Shown here: one piece after another, positions 1 through 6,828 of the stretch | Layout of the letters: each line of letters begins with the position of its first letter | Numbering within the stretch: the stretch's first letter is position 1 | Assembly (NCBI GenBank): GCA_039182735.1 | Contig: JBCDCB010000036.1 | Span: forward strand, 1-31,465 | Length of the DNA stretch: 31,465 nucleotides | Direction of reading: 5' to 3' | Origin: JBCDCB01 sp039182735 | GTDB lineage: Bacteria > Planctomycetota > Phycisphaerae > Phycisphaerales > UBA1924 | Position numbers and translations under genes: made by a program | The notes under the pieces: model-generated | Told to the model about the DNA's origin: nothing | Seen by the model: only the letters and a program-made list of their open reading frames with translations | Database searches by the model: none

Positions 1-1
1 C

Positions 2-1153
2 ACGCTCCTCAATCATGTGCTTCGCAACCGAGAGGGGTTGCGCGTCGCGGTGATCGTCAACGACATGAGCGAGATCAACATCGACGCCGAGCTCGTCCGC
101 CAGGGCGACGCGAGCCTTGACCGGGTCGAAGAAGAGATGGTCGAGATGTCCAACGGCTGCATCTGCTGCACGCTGCGGGACGACCTGCTCAAAGCCGTCT
201 CCAGGCTCGCGCGTGAGAAGCGGTTCGACTACCTGCTCATCGAGTCCACCGGCATCTCCGAGCCGCTGCCCGTCGCGCAGACGTTCACTTTCGAAGACGA
301 AGAGGGGCGCTCGCTCGCGAACCTCTCGCGGCTCGACACGATGGTCACCGTTGTAGACGCATCCAACTTCCGAAAAGACTTCCGCGGCACGGAAGATCTG
401 AATGATCGCGAGATGGGCGTCTCGGAAGACGACGAACGCTCCATCGCCGACCTGCTCACCGATCAGGTCGAGTTCGCCGACGTGATCCTGGTCAACAAGT
501 GCGACATCGTCGAAGAAGACGAACTGAATCAGGTCGAGGCGATGATCCGTTCGCTCAACGCAGACGCGAAGATCGTGCGCACGACCAACGCCGAGATCGA
601 CCTGCGCGAGATCATCGGGACCGACCGATTCGACATGGCGCAGGCGATGTCCTCGCCGCAGTGGATCAAGGAGCTCAACAACGAGCACACGCCGGAAACG
701 GAGGAGTACGGCATCTCGAGCTTCGTCTACCGCGCGCGCCGTCCGTTTCATGCGCGCCGCCTCTACGAGATGGTGAGCGCCGGGCTGCTGCGCACCACGC
801 GTTCCAAGGGCTTCTGCTGGGTTGCGACGAAGCACGACTTCGCGGGGATCTGGTCGCAGGCGGGCGGGTCGTTCCGCATCGAGCCCGCCGGGCGCTGGTG
901 GGCCGTCGCGCCGCTTGAGAACTGGCCCGACGACCCGGAGTCACGCGACTGGATCGACTCCAAGTGGGAAGAGCCCTACGGCGACCGGCGTCAGGAGATT
1001 GTCATGATCGGCGTGAAGCTCGACGAAGCCACCGTGTGCGCGCTGCTCGACCGCTGCCTGCTCACCGACGAGGAACTCGCCGAGGGCCCGAAGGCGTGGA
1101 CGTACGCGCCGGACCCGTTCCCCGAGTGGGTCTTCTACCAACGCCAGGCGTGA
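2..1153 (+). CDS. COG0523/CobW-family GTPase, zinc-chaperone type (5' end outside window)
   Basis: The gene runs in from the left edge. Codons before the first possible GTG at 17 read TLLNH, the usual continuation of a Walker A GKTTLLN motif, so the P-loop lies just upstream and the true start is outside the window. Counting from that GTG, the COG0523 metal-binding CxCC motif (C48, C50, C51) follows the switch region, and the guanine-recognition motif NKCD lies near 160-163. The C-terminal half (about 230-375) is the CobW C-terminal domain, with the Trp-rich stretch typical of ZigA/YciC-like members. The family hydrolyses GTP to hand metal, often zinc, to client proteins in the cytoplasm. The ZigA/YciC assignment rests on the C-terminal pattern; a cobalt or nitrile-hydratase role cannot be excluded. 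No Zur-box-like site can be judged because the promoter is not in view. A hairpin repeat follows the stop. Confidence 0.88.
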   Translation, partial: TLLNHVLRNREGLRVAVIVNDMSEINIDAELVRQGDASLDRVEEEMVEMSNGCICCTLRDDLLKAVSRLAREKRFDYLLIESTGISEPLPVAQTFTFEDEEGRSLANLSRLDTMVTVVDASNFRKDFRGTEDLNDREMGVSEDDERSIADLLTDQVEFADVILVNKCDIVEEDELNQVEAMIRSLNADAKIVRTTNAEIDLREIIGTDRFDMAQAMSSPQWIKELNNEHTPETEEYGISSFVYRARRPFHARRLYEMVSAGLLRTTRSKGFCWVATKHDFAGIWSQAGGSFRIEPAGRWWAVAPLENWPDDPESRDWIDSKWEEPYGDRRQEIVMIGVKLDEATVCALLDRCLLTDEELAEGPKAWTYAPDPFPEWVFYQRQA

Positions 1154-1225
1154 GCGAGCGCCACGGAGTTGGACGCATCCGCCGGGTGCCCCGGCTTGCC
1201 CCGGAGGCCAAGCCGTGCTGTTGAC

Positions 1226-1275
1226 GGTGAACCGCACGGGTTGTCCGCCTTCGGCGAATCAACCCGTGGCACCCA
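1226..1275 (-). repeat. Dispersed hairpin repeat, copy A
   Basis: The gap between the GTPase gene and coaD holds a strong stem-loop. CACGGGTTG (1235-1243) pairs perfectly with CAACCCGTG (1260-1268), and CGCC/GGCG (1246-1249/1253-1256) pairs inside it around a TTC loop. On the minus strand it reads GGGTGCCACGGGTTGATTCG and onward, and closely matches the plus-strand element at 8073-8121. There is no T-run, so a Rho-independent terminator is unlikely, although it could still block read-through or protect an mRNA 3' end. Confidence 0.7.
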
Positions 1276-1304
1276 ACAAGAGCCGCTTTCGTGTGAGCAC
1301 CGGT

Positions 1305-1310
1305 TAGGAT
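1305..1310 (+). promoter_or_regulatory. -10-like hexamer TAGGAT immediately before coaD
   Basis: TAGGAT ends 7 bases before the ATG at 1318, so a transcript initiated from it would begin at or next to the start codon. No convincing -35 element is seen. The same hexamer at nearly the same spacing precedes the gene at 2600. Confidence 0.35.
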
Positions 1311-1317
1311 CGTGCGG

Positions 1318-1875
1318 ATGCCAAGCACCCGCGTCCATCACGCGATCTACCCCGGCTCCTTCGACCCCGTCACCTACGGGCACCTCGACGTGATCCAGCG
1401 CGGCCGCCGACTCTTCAATCGCCTCACCGTCGGCGTCGGCATCAACCCCGGCAAGCAGACCCTCTTCAGCCCCGAAGAGCGCGTCGCGATGATCCGTGAG
1501 TACCTCGACCAGCAGCCGAGCGACTCGGAACTCGCCGAGGTCGAGGTCGCCGAGTACCGCGGGCTCACCGTGGACTTCGCCAGCAGCGTCGGCGCGCACG
1601 TCCTGCTCCGCGGCATCCGCAACCTCTCCGACCTCCAGTCCGAGGTGCAACAGGCGCTGACCAACCGCCAGGTCGCCGGGCTGGAGACGGCCTTCGTCGT
1701 TGCGGGCCCCGACTTCGCGTACACGTCGAGCTCGCTCATCCGCCAGATCACCGCGATGGGGCGCGACCTCACCGTGCTCGACGGCATGTGCCCGCCCAAC
1801 GTGATCGAGCGCCTGCGCGAGAAAAAGTCCGAAGCGCCGCCCGCGCTGAGCGATCTGACGAGCGACGATTCTTAG
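1318..1875 (+). CDS. coaD: Phosphopantetheine adenylyltransferase
   Basis: This enzyme transfers AMP from ATP to 4'-phosphopantetheine, the penultimate step of coenzyme A synthesis, in the cytoplasm. The protein (185 aa; bacterial CoaD is usually about 160) opens with the nucleotidyltransferase signature YPGSFDPVTYGH, containing the TxGH-type motif at residues 19-22. It continues with the LLRGIRN substrate-binding segment and the SSSLIR version of the family's ISSTxVR motif. The extra length is a polar C-terminal tail after the last helix. A GTG at 1312 is in frame, but the ATG at 1318 is preferred because it sits 7 bases after a -10-like TAGGAT; no Shine-Dalgarno is present for either. The stop codon directly abuts the ATG of the next gene, so the two are probably cotranscribed. 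Confidence 0.95.
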   Translation: MPSTRVHHAIYPGSFDPVTYGHLDVIQRGRRLFNRLTVGVGINPGKQTLFSPEERVAMIREYLDQQPSDSELAEVEVAEYRGLTVDFASSVGAHVLLRGIRNLSDLQSEVQQALTNRQVAGLETAFVVAGPDFAYTSSSLIRQITAMGRDLTVLDGMCPPNVIERLREKKSEAPPALSDLTSDDS

Positions 1876-2565
1876 ATGCCCACACTCCGCGTGATCTCCA
1901 TCGGCTGCCTTGACGCCCACCCGCTCCGCGGCGAGCGCGAGCCCGTCCGCACCGGGCACGCCACCACCAGCCTCATCGTCGATCCCTCCACCAATCGGCG
2001 CGTGCTCGTCGATCCCGGCCTGCCGGGCCCCGTCATCGCCGCGCGACTCTCCGAGCGCATGGGCATGACGCCCAACGACATCACCCACGTCTTCCTCACC
2101 TCCTTCCGCCCCGACGTCCGGCGTGGGCTCGACGCCTTCACCCACGCCACGTGGTGGATCGGCGACTCCGAGCGCGAGTCCGTCGGCGTGCCGATGGCGC
2201 ACTCGCTCCGGCGTGCGCACGACGCGGGCGATCACGACGTGGTCGAAGCGATCCAGCGCGACGTGGCGATGCTGCAGCGCTGCGAAGCCGCGCCGGACGA
2301 GATCGCGCGCGACGTGACGCTCTTCCCACTGCCCGGCGTCACGCCCGGGCTGTGCGGGCTGCTCGTCGCCGAGGCGCGGTACACAACAGTCGTCACGGGC
2401 GACGCGATCCCCACGCTGGAGCACCTCGAAGCGGGCAAGGCGCCGCAGAACGCGCTCGATGTCGAGCGGGCGCGCTCGTCGTTCGTCGATGCGGTCGAGG
2501 TGGCCGACCTGCTGGTGCTCGGACGCGACAACGTGGTGGTGAACCCGACGAAGCGTCCGTTCTGA
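1876..2565 (+). CDS. Metallo-beta-lactamase-fold protein with degenerate metal-binding motif
   Basis: The 229-aa product has the layout of an MBL-fold hydrolase: an N-terminal strand leading to LVDPGLPG (about 44-51), a strand followed by LTSFRPDVRRG where the family has its HxHxDH motif, a LPGVTPG segment where TPGHTPG is normal, and a late VVTGDAIPT segment that keeps its Asp. The canonical histidines are replaced (Ser76, Arg78 and Val81; only Asp80 remains), as is the histidine of the TPGHTPG segment. Metal-dependent hydrolysis therefore looks unlikely, and the protein may bind a ligand or act as a structural relative. The ATG directly follows the coaD stop without a spacer, implying translational coupling. 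The fold assignment is fairly sure; the function is unknown. Confidence 0.75.
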   Translation: MPTLRVISIGCLDAHPLRGEREPVRTGHATTSLIVDPSTNRRVLVDPGLPGPVIAARLSERMGMTPNDITHVFLTSFRPDVRRGLDAFTHATWWIGDSERESVGVPMAHSLRRAHDAGDHDVVEAIQRDVAMLQRCEAAPDEIARDVTLFPLPGVTPGLCGLLVAEARYTTVVTGDAIPTLEHLEAGKAPQNALDVERARSSFVDAVEVADLLVLGRDNVVVNPTKRPF

Positions 2566-2587
2566 GCGGCGTGCTCGGCGCGCGGAG

Positions 2588-2593
2588 TAGGAT
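2588..2593 (+). promoter_or_regulatory. -10-like hexamer TAGGAT before the gene at 2600
   Basis: TAGGAT is separated from the ATG at 2600 by only 6 bases, nearly the arrangement seen before coaD. No Shine-Dalgarno is present in the gap. It is consistent with a leaderless transcript, but the inference rests on sequence alone. Confidence 0.35.
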
Positions 2594-2599
2594 CGCGGC

Positions 2600-4630
2600 A
2601 TGCACATGACCCGAATCGTGCCGCTGGCGTGCCTGTTCGCATCGCTGCTGACCGCGCCGGTCTTTGCGCAGAACGAGGGCGACGAAGAAGGTGAAGCGCC
2701 CGCGCTGCCGCCGCGCGGGACGTTCGACGCGCCGCGTTCGATGCCCGCGGAGATCGACGTCTCGTCGCTGCCGGCGATGGTGCGACTGGGCCTGCGCGCC
2801 GAGAGCCTGCGCGATCGCACGCGCGTGCTCGACACGCTCGTGATCGTGCCCGATACGCAGTCGTACATCGTGCAGCTCGGTCGTTGGCGACCGGCGGGGC
2901 GCTGGCCGGTGCTCATCGACGACGGCACGCCCGAGGCGCGCGAGAACATCCTCCGCTTCGCGCGTTCGTTCGAACCGGCGGACATCCTCTTCTGGTCGTC
3001 GGCGGCCTCTGCCGTCGAGGGGCGCGAGCTCGAAGCCGCGTGCGACCTCGCATTCGCCAGCTCGTGGGGCGCCACGGCGACCGAGGACATCGGCGCACTC
3101 TGGGGACGCCTCGGCTTCACCCCGCCCGGGCTCGCGATGACCTCGTCGCTCGACTCGGCGTGGCCCGCGGCGCTCGCGCTGGCCAACTTCCGCGGCACGC
3201 CACTCGTCTGGATCAACACCGAGCCGCGCGCCGTCAACGGCGTGCTCGCGGGCGACGCGATGGAGCGTTTCGCGGGCACCGTCGCGAGCGTTTTCGAGCA
3301 GTCGGGGTGGTCGTGGGAGACACTGGGCGACGACCTCGACGCGCTCATCCTCTGCGTCAACATGCCGACGCGCTACGCGCACCCGGAGCACACGCACCTC
3401 GCCGTGACGGATCGCGTTGGTCGCCACGAGGACGGTGAGCGCTTCGCCGTCGCCGGGCTCATCTTCGGCAACGAGGCGCAATCCGCGTACCGCGCGATGG
3501 CCGGGCTCTTCTGCCATCCGGACGACCTGCTCTTCTTCGACGGGTACGAGCCGGGCCGGGCGCCGGCGTACGACATCCGGCGCGCGTCGCAGCTCTTCGC
3601 CCGCTCGCCGCGCGACGTCGTTGCCGAGGCCTCGCCCAACGGCGGGGTCCGCGGGTGGCGCTCGCTTGCGCGTCGGGGTATCCGTGCGGACTTCGTGCAC
3701 GTCAACTCCAGCGGGCGCGCCGAGTTCTTCGACCTCGACCCCGGCCGCGCCTTCGCCGGCGACATCACGCCGCTGCGCGAGCCCGCGTTCGTCCACTTCA
3801 TCCACTCGTTCGCGGCGCAGCGCCCAGCCGACCCCGAGAGCATCGCCGGGCGCTTCTTCGCGAGCGGCGCGTACGCCTTTGTCGGCTCCGTGCACGAGCC
3901 CTTCCTGTCGGCTTTCCAGCCGATCGGCGCGATCTTCGGACGCCTGCGCACGAGCGTGCCCGTCGGCGCCGCGGTGCGCTATGACAACGCCGAGGTCTGG
4001 AAGATCAACGTCCTCGCCGACCCGCTCATCACACTGGGCCCCGACATCCGCACGGAAGACCGCCTCGCCTTCGGCGACCAGGTGCCCGAGGGCGAATCGC
4101 CCGTCGAGGGCGCGCAGACGCTCGAGCAGCGCATGCACGAGGCGCTCCGCGCGCGCCGCATGGACGAGGGCGTCTGGCTGCTCCGCATGCTCGACCGATC
4201 GGACGATGCGCTCCGCGTTGTCGAGGCGCTGCTCGCCGAGAAGGACGATCCGGACGCCGAGGCCCGCCCCACAACACAGCTTCTCGAATCGGCGATGCTG
4301 CTCGCCTTCGAACGATCGCGCGACGACCTGCTGCTCGACCTGTGGACCGCGCTGCCCGGCGATCGCGCGGGTGATCCGCTGCTGCGCGACCTCGCGTGGA
4401 ACGTCGCGCGGGCGCGCCTCAACGCCACGACCGACGCCGACCTGCTCGTCCGCCTGCGCGAGCACACGCGCGGGTGGTCCGCCGCGGAAGACGCCAAAAT
4501 CCTCGCGCCGGCGCTGCGGCGTGTGTTCGGTATCGAGAGCGTCCGCAGCATGTACGCGCAGCTCATCGAGCAGTGCACGATCCCGCCCGTCAAACGCGCA
4601 CTGCAACGCGACGCGCAGCGCTTCCGATAG
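2600..4630 (+). CDS. Large secreted protein, possibly gingipain/C25-like fold without catalytic residues
   Basis: The 676-aa product begins with a signal peptide (positive MHMTR, hydrophobic core, VFA-Q cleavage near residue 24), followed by an acidic linker. Residues of about 70-480 alternate predicted strands and helices. Near 425-475 the segment FASGAYAFVGSVHEP, followed by a late DPLITLGP, resembles the end of peptidase C25/TIGR03790-like domains, which have a GAxxxxGSxxEP segment and a final GDPL. The catalytic cysteine usually found shortly before that segment is not visible. The last 180 residues are helix-rich and charged. I cannot name a function; the fold resemblance is tentative. 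The start is clear because the signal peptide begins at the first Met. The stop lies 5 bases from that of the convergent lipoprotein gene. Confidence 0.72.
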   Translation: MHMTRIVPLACLFASLLTAPVFAQNEGDEEGEAPALPPRGTFDAPRSMPAEIDVSSLPAMVRLGLRAESLRDRTRVLDTLVIVPDTQSYIVQLGRWRPAGRWPVLIDDGTPEARENILRFARSFEPADILFWSSAASAVEGRELEAACDLAFASSWGATATEDIGALWGRLGFTPPGLAMTSSLDSAWPAALALANFRGTPLVWINTEPRAVNGVLAGDAMERFAGTVASVFEQSGWSWETLGDDLDALILCVNMPTRYAHPEHTHLAVTDRVGRHEDGERFAVAGLIFGNEAQSAYRAMAGLFCHPDDLLFFDGYEPGRAPAYDIRRASQLFARSPRDVVAEASPNGGVRGWRSLARRGIRADFVHVNSSGRAEFFDLDPGRAFAGDITPLREPAFVHFIHSFAAQRPADPESIAGRFFASGAYAFVGSVHEPFLSAFQPIGAIFGRLRTSVPVGAAVRYDNAEVWKINVLADPLITLGPDIRTEDRLAFGDQVPEGESPVEGAQTLEQRMHEALRARRMDEGVWLLRMLDRSDDALRVVEALLAEKDDPDAEARPTTQLLESAMLLAFERSRDDLLLDLWTALPGDRAGDPLLRDLAWNVARARLNATTDADLLVRLREHTRGWSAAEDAKILAPALRRVFGIESVRSMYAQLIEQCTIPPVKRALQRDAQRFR

Positions 4631-4635
4631 CCGCG

Positions 4636-5073
4636 CTAGCGCGTGCCGTCGGGCTGCCGGCGGATCGGCGCGCCGCGGAACGCGCGATCGACGCCCGGGT
4701 CATCGAAGTCGAGCACCCGCGCGTACACCAGCGTGGTGCGGCTGGCGGTCAGGTCGGTCCGAAACGTTTTCTGTGCAAGCACCTGCGGGTGCATCTCATC
4801 GGGGTTCGGGCGCACCGCCGTGATGATGACGTCCTGCACGATGCCCGAGCGACGCGTGCCTTCCAGGCGCGCGTCCCAGCCGGGGTTCGGAAGCACAACA
4901 ACCGCGACCACCTTCCCGCCACGCTCGTCGAGCTCGAACGTCGGCGGCGGCGCGAGCGTCCCCGACGTGATCAGGAACCGATCGGGATCGTTCTCGATCG
5001 AATAGCGCTGCGTCTTGCAGGCGGCGAGCGCGAGCCCGCTCAACGCGACGCACAGGAGCGTGCGCACGCTCAC
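4636..5073 (-). CDS. Small predicted lipoprotein
   Basis: This 145-aa protein starts with GTG at 5073; a second GTG at 5067 is possible. Its signal sequence ends in the lipobox LAAC (Cys19), so it should be lipid-modified and anchored in a membrane. The mature part has a short beta-rich region ending in a strand-forming DVIITAVRPNPDE segment and a basic C terminus. I do not recognise a family. The start overlaps the stop of sucD in a GTGA arrangement, so it is translated from the sucD transcript, though no functional link to the TCA cycle is evident. The C terminus faces the 2600-4630 gene, with the two stops 5 bases apart. Confidence 0.75.
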   Translation of the reverse strand: MSVRTLLCVALSGLALAACKTQRYSIENDPDRFLITSGTLAPPPTFELDERGGKVVAVVVLPNPGWDARLEGTRRSGIVQDVIITAVRPNPDEMHPQVLAQKTFRTDLTASRTTLVYARVLDFDDPGVDRAFRGAPIRRQPDGTR

Positions 5074-6041
5074 GAGAGCTTCATGGCGCGCATCATCGCG
5101 CCGCCCATGTCGGCGGGGGTCTCGGCGACCTCCACGCCGCACGCGCGCAGCACCTTGATCTTGCTCTCGGCGTCGCCCTCGCCGCCGCTGATGATCGCGC
5201 CGGCGTGCCCCATCCGCTTGCCGGGCGGCGCGGTGCGCCCGGCGATAAACGCCGCTATCGGCTTGGTGACGTGGTCTTTGGCCCACTGCGCCGCGGCCTC
5301 TTCGTCGGTGCCGCCGATCTCTCCGATCATAAGAATCGCTTCGGTCTCCGGGTCTTCCTGAAACAGTGCAAGGCTGTCGATGAACCCGAGCCCGCGGACC
5401 GGATCGCCCCCGATACCGATGCACGTGGACTGCGCGAGCCCGAGGTTCGACGTCTGCCACACAGCCTCATACGTCAGCGTGCCCGAGCGGCTGACGATGC
5501 CCACCGCCTTGCCCAGCTTCGACTCGCTCAGGTGCGTGTTGATGTATCCCGGCATGATCCCGATCTTGCACCCCGCGTTGGTGTACGGATCGCTCGCCGA
5601 CTCGCCCGATCCCGTCTTCGGGCCCGGCGTGATGACGCCCGGGCAGTTCGGGCCCACCAGGTACTGCTGGCTCGCGAGGTGCGCGCCCTTGTTCCGCTCG
5701 TCGAGCACCGCCCGCACCTGCACCATGTCGTTGACGGGCACGCCCTCGGTCACCGCGATCACGACCTTCTGGTCGGCGTCGAGCGCCTCAAGGATCGCGT
5801 CGCCCGTGAAGGCCGGAGGGACGAAGATCATCGTCGCGCTCGCGCCGGTCGCCTCGACCGCCTGACGCACGGTGTCGAAGATGGGCAGGCCGTTGTCGTC
5901 TTTGGTCCCGCCCTTGCCCGGGGTGACGCCGCCGGCCATCTTCGTCCCATAATGGAGGCACCCGCGGGTGTGCAGGGCCCCGAACGACCCGGTGATGCCC
6001 TGGCAGATGACCTTGGTGTCGGCGTCGATCAGCACGCTCAT
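5070..6041 (-). CDS. sucD: Succinate-CoA ligase, ADP/GDP-forming, alpha subunit
   Basis: SucD and SucC interconvert succinyl-CoA and succinate with substrate-level phosphorylation in the TCA cycle. The 323-aa protein has the CoA-binding Rossmann domain at the N terminus (GITGSFGALHT, then MAGGVTPGKGG), the LVGPNCPGVITPG segment, and the phosphohistidine loop MGHAGAIISGG with active-site His279. Enterobacterial SucD is about 289 aa; the surplus is mostly a Ser/Gly-rich insertion right after GVITPG (roughly residues 150-170) and a longer segment after PGYIN. The usual partner gene sucC is not adjacent; the upstream neighbour is a divergent tetR gene. ATG 6041 is chosen because it matches the conserved N terminus, with AGGA upstream. 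A lipoprotein gene overlaps its stop. Confidence 0.95.
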   Translation of the reverse strand: MSVLIDADTKVICQGITGSFGALHTRGCLHYGTKMAGGVTPGKGGTKDDNGLPIFDTVRQAVEATGASATMIFVPPAFTGDAILEALDADQKVVIAVTEGVPVNDMVQVRAVLDERNKGAHLASQQYLVGPNCPGVITPGPKTGSGESASDPYTNAGCKIGIMPGYINTHLSESKLGKAVGIVSRSGTLTYEAVWQTSNLGLAQSTCIGIGGDPVRGLGFIDSLALFQEDPETEAILMIGEIGGTDEEAAAQWAKDHVTKPIAAFIAGRTAPPGKRMGHAGAIISGGEGDAESKIKVLRACGVEVAETPADMGGAMMRAMKLS

Positions 6042-6075
6042 GTGACGGTTCCTCGCAGAAGTTGGGGACGTGCCG

Positions 6076-6081
6076 AGCATA
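6076..6081 (-). promoter_or_regulatory. Candidate -10 element of sucD (TATGCT)
   Basis: On the minus strand TATGCT lies 34 bases upstream of the sucD ATG, a suitable distance for a leader carrying the AGGA ribosome site. With a 17-base spacer the -35 region would fall at about 6099-6104, inside the palindrome at 6097-6112, although the -35 hexamer itself is poor. Confidence 0.35.
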
Positions 6082-6096
6082 TCCGCACCCGCTCGC

Positions 6097-6112
6097 GCGT
6101 TCACCCGAACGC
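6097..6112. promoter_or_regulatory. 16-bp perfect palindrome, candidate TetR operator
   Basis: GCGTTC-ACCC-GAACGC has 6-bp arms that match exactly around a 4-bp centre. It lies in the 76-bp divergent gap between sucD and tetR, 5 bases before the chosen tetR ATG, and covers the predicted -35 region of sucD. TetR-family regulators commonly bind palindromes of this size next to their own gene. That this protein binds here is inference. Confidence 0.55.
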
Positions 6113-6117
6113 CAACA

Positions 6118-6723
6118 ATGCTCCCGGAGGCCCTCATCGGACGCCCGCGCTGCTTCGATCCCGATTCCGCACTCGACGCCGCGATCGAGATCTTCCGCCT
6201 GCGCGGGTACGACGGCGCCAGTGTCGAATCGCTCACCGAGGCCATGGGCATCAGCCGAGCGAGCATGTACCAGGCCTTCGGCGACAAGCACGAGCTCTAC
6301 GTCAAGGCCCTCGACCGCTACCTCGATCGCAACGTCAGCGCCAGCGTCGCGGTCCTCGAAGGCGAAGGCGGGCTCGACGCGATCGACCAGATCTTCGAGC
6401 GCACGGCGCGGGGCCTCCACGCCAGTGCCACCGACGAGCCGCCCTGCCTCATCTACCGCTGCGGCGTCGAACTCGCGCCGCGCGACCCCGAAACCGCCCA
6501 ACGCGCCGCCATCGTGCGCGATCGACTGCACGCCGCCTACGCGCACGCGCTGCGCGCGGCGATCGACGCGGGCGATCTTTCCGGCGAGGCGCCGGTGGAG
6601 CGCCTCGCGTGGTCGCTCGTGTTCCTGCAGCATGGCGCGCTCTCGACCGTTGGCTCGCCGCCGGACGCCGAGGTGATCGAACAAGCCCCCCGCGCGCTGC
6701 TCGAGCCGTACCGCGCGCGCTGA
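6118..6723 (+). CDS. TetR/AcrR-family transcriptional regulator
   Basis: The 201-aa product has an N-terminal TetR DNA-binding domain: helices 1-3 cover about residues 9-50, with the recognition helix in the GISRASMYQAFGDKHELYVKAL stretch (key residues S, Y, F, D, K), followed by an all-helical ligand and dimerisation domain with a Cys (in PPCLIYRCGVE) typical of the NemR/ComR-like group. An in-frame GTG at 6070 would add 16 residues. ATG 6118 is preferred because the family N terminus fits it and because a 16-bp palindrome lies directly upstream and would otherwise be coding. It is divergent from sucD and may regulate itself and sucD. The inducing ligand cannot be inferred. Confidence 0.9.
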   Translation: MLPEALIGRPRCFDPDSALDAAIEIFRLRGYDGASVESLTEAMGISRASMYQAFGDKHELYVKALDRYLDRNVSASVAVLEGEGGLDAIDQIFERTARGLHASATDEPPCLIYRCGVELAPRDPETAQRAAIVRDRLHAAYAHALRAAIDAGDLSGEAPVERLAWSLVFLQHGALSTVGSPPDAEVIEQAPRALLEPYRAR

Positions 6724-6728
6724 TGCAC

Positions 6729-6751
6729 GTTCGGGTCTTGTTCTTCCGAAC
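6729..6751. repeat. Inverted repeat after tetR (GTTCGG...CCGAAC)
   Basis: Perfect 6-bp arms (6729-6734 and 6746-6751) flank an 11-base loop, six bases after the tetR stop. The absence of a T-run makes it a weak terminator. The right arm shares CCGAAC with the palindrome at 6097-6112, so a second regulator-binding site is conceivable. Confidence 0.4.
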
Positions 6752-6781
6752 ATCGCGCGCGGTGGATCGCGCGGGCGCTCA

Positions 6782-6787
6782 TATACT
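6782..6787 (+). promoter_or_regulatory. Candidate -10 element TATACT for the gene at 6829
   Basis: TATACT matches five of six positions of the sigma-70 -10 consensus and stands out in very GC-rich surroundings. It lies 41 bases before the ATG. The leader carries GGAG at 6818-6821, 7 bases from the start. No good -35 hexamer is seen at the standard spacing. Confidence 0.4.
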
Positions 6788-6828
6788 CGCGCGCGGGTCC
6801 CACAGCAGAGCAACAACGGAGCACACCG

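Noticed and set aside
1135..3363. Long minus-strand frame across coaD and its neighbours
   Set aside because: It crosses three well-supported plus-strand genes and has the low-information Ser/Arg/Ala composition of a shadow frame.
3417..4823. Plus-strand frame overlapping the end of the secreted protein gene
   Set aside because: Ser/Arg/Thr-rich and out of frame with the signal-peptide protein; it arises from GC-rich codon bias.
6070..6117. Upstream GTG start for the TetR gene
   Set aside because: It would put the perfect palindrome and the sucD promoter inside coding sequence and adds residues foreign to the family N terminus.
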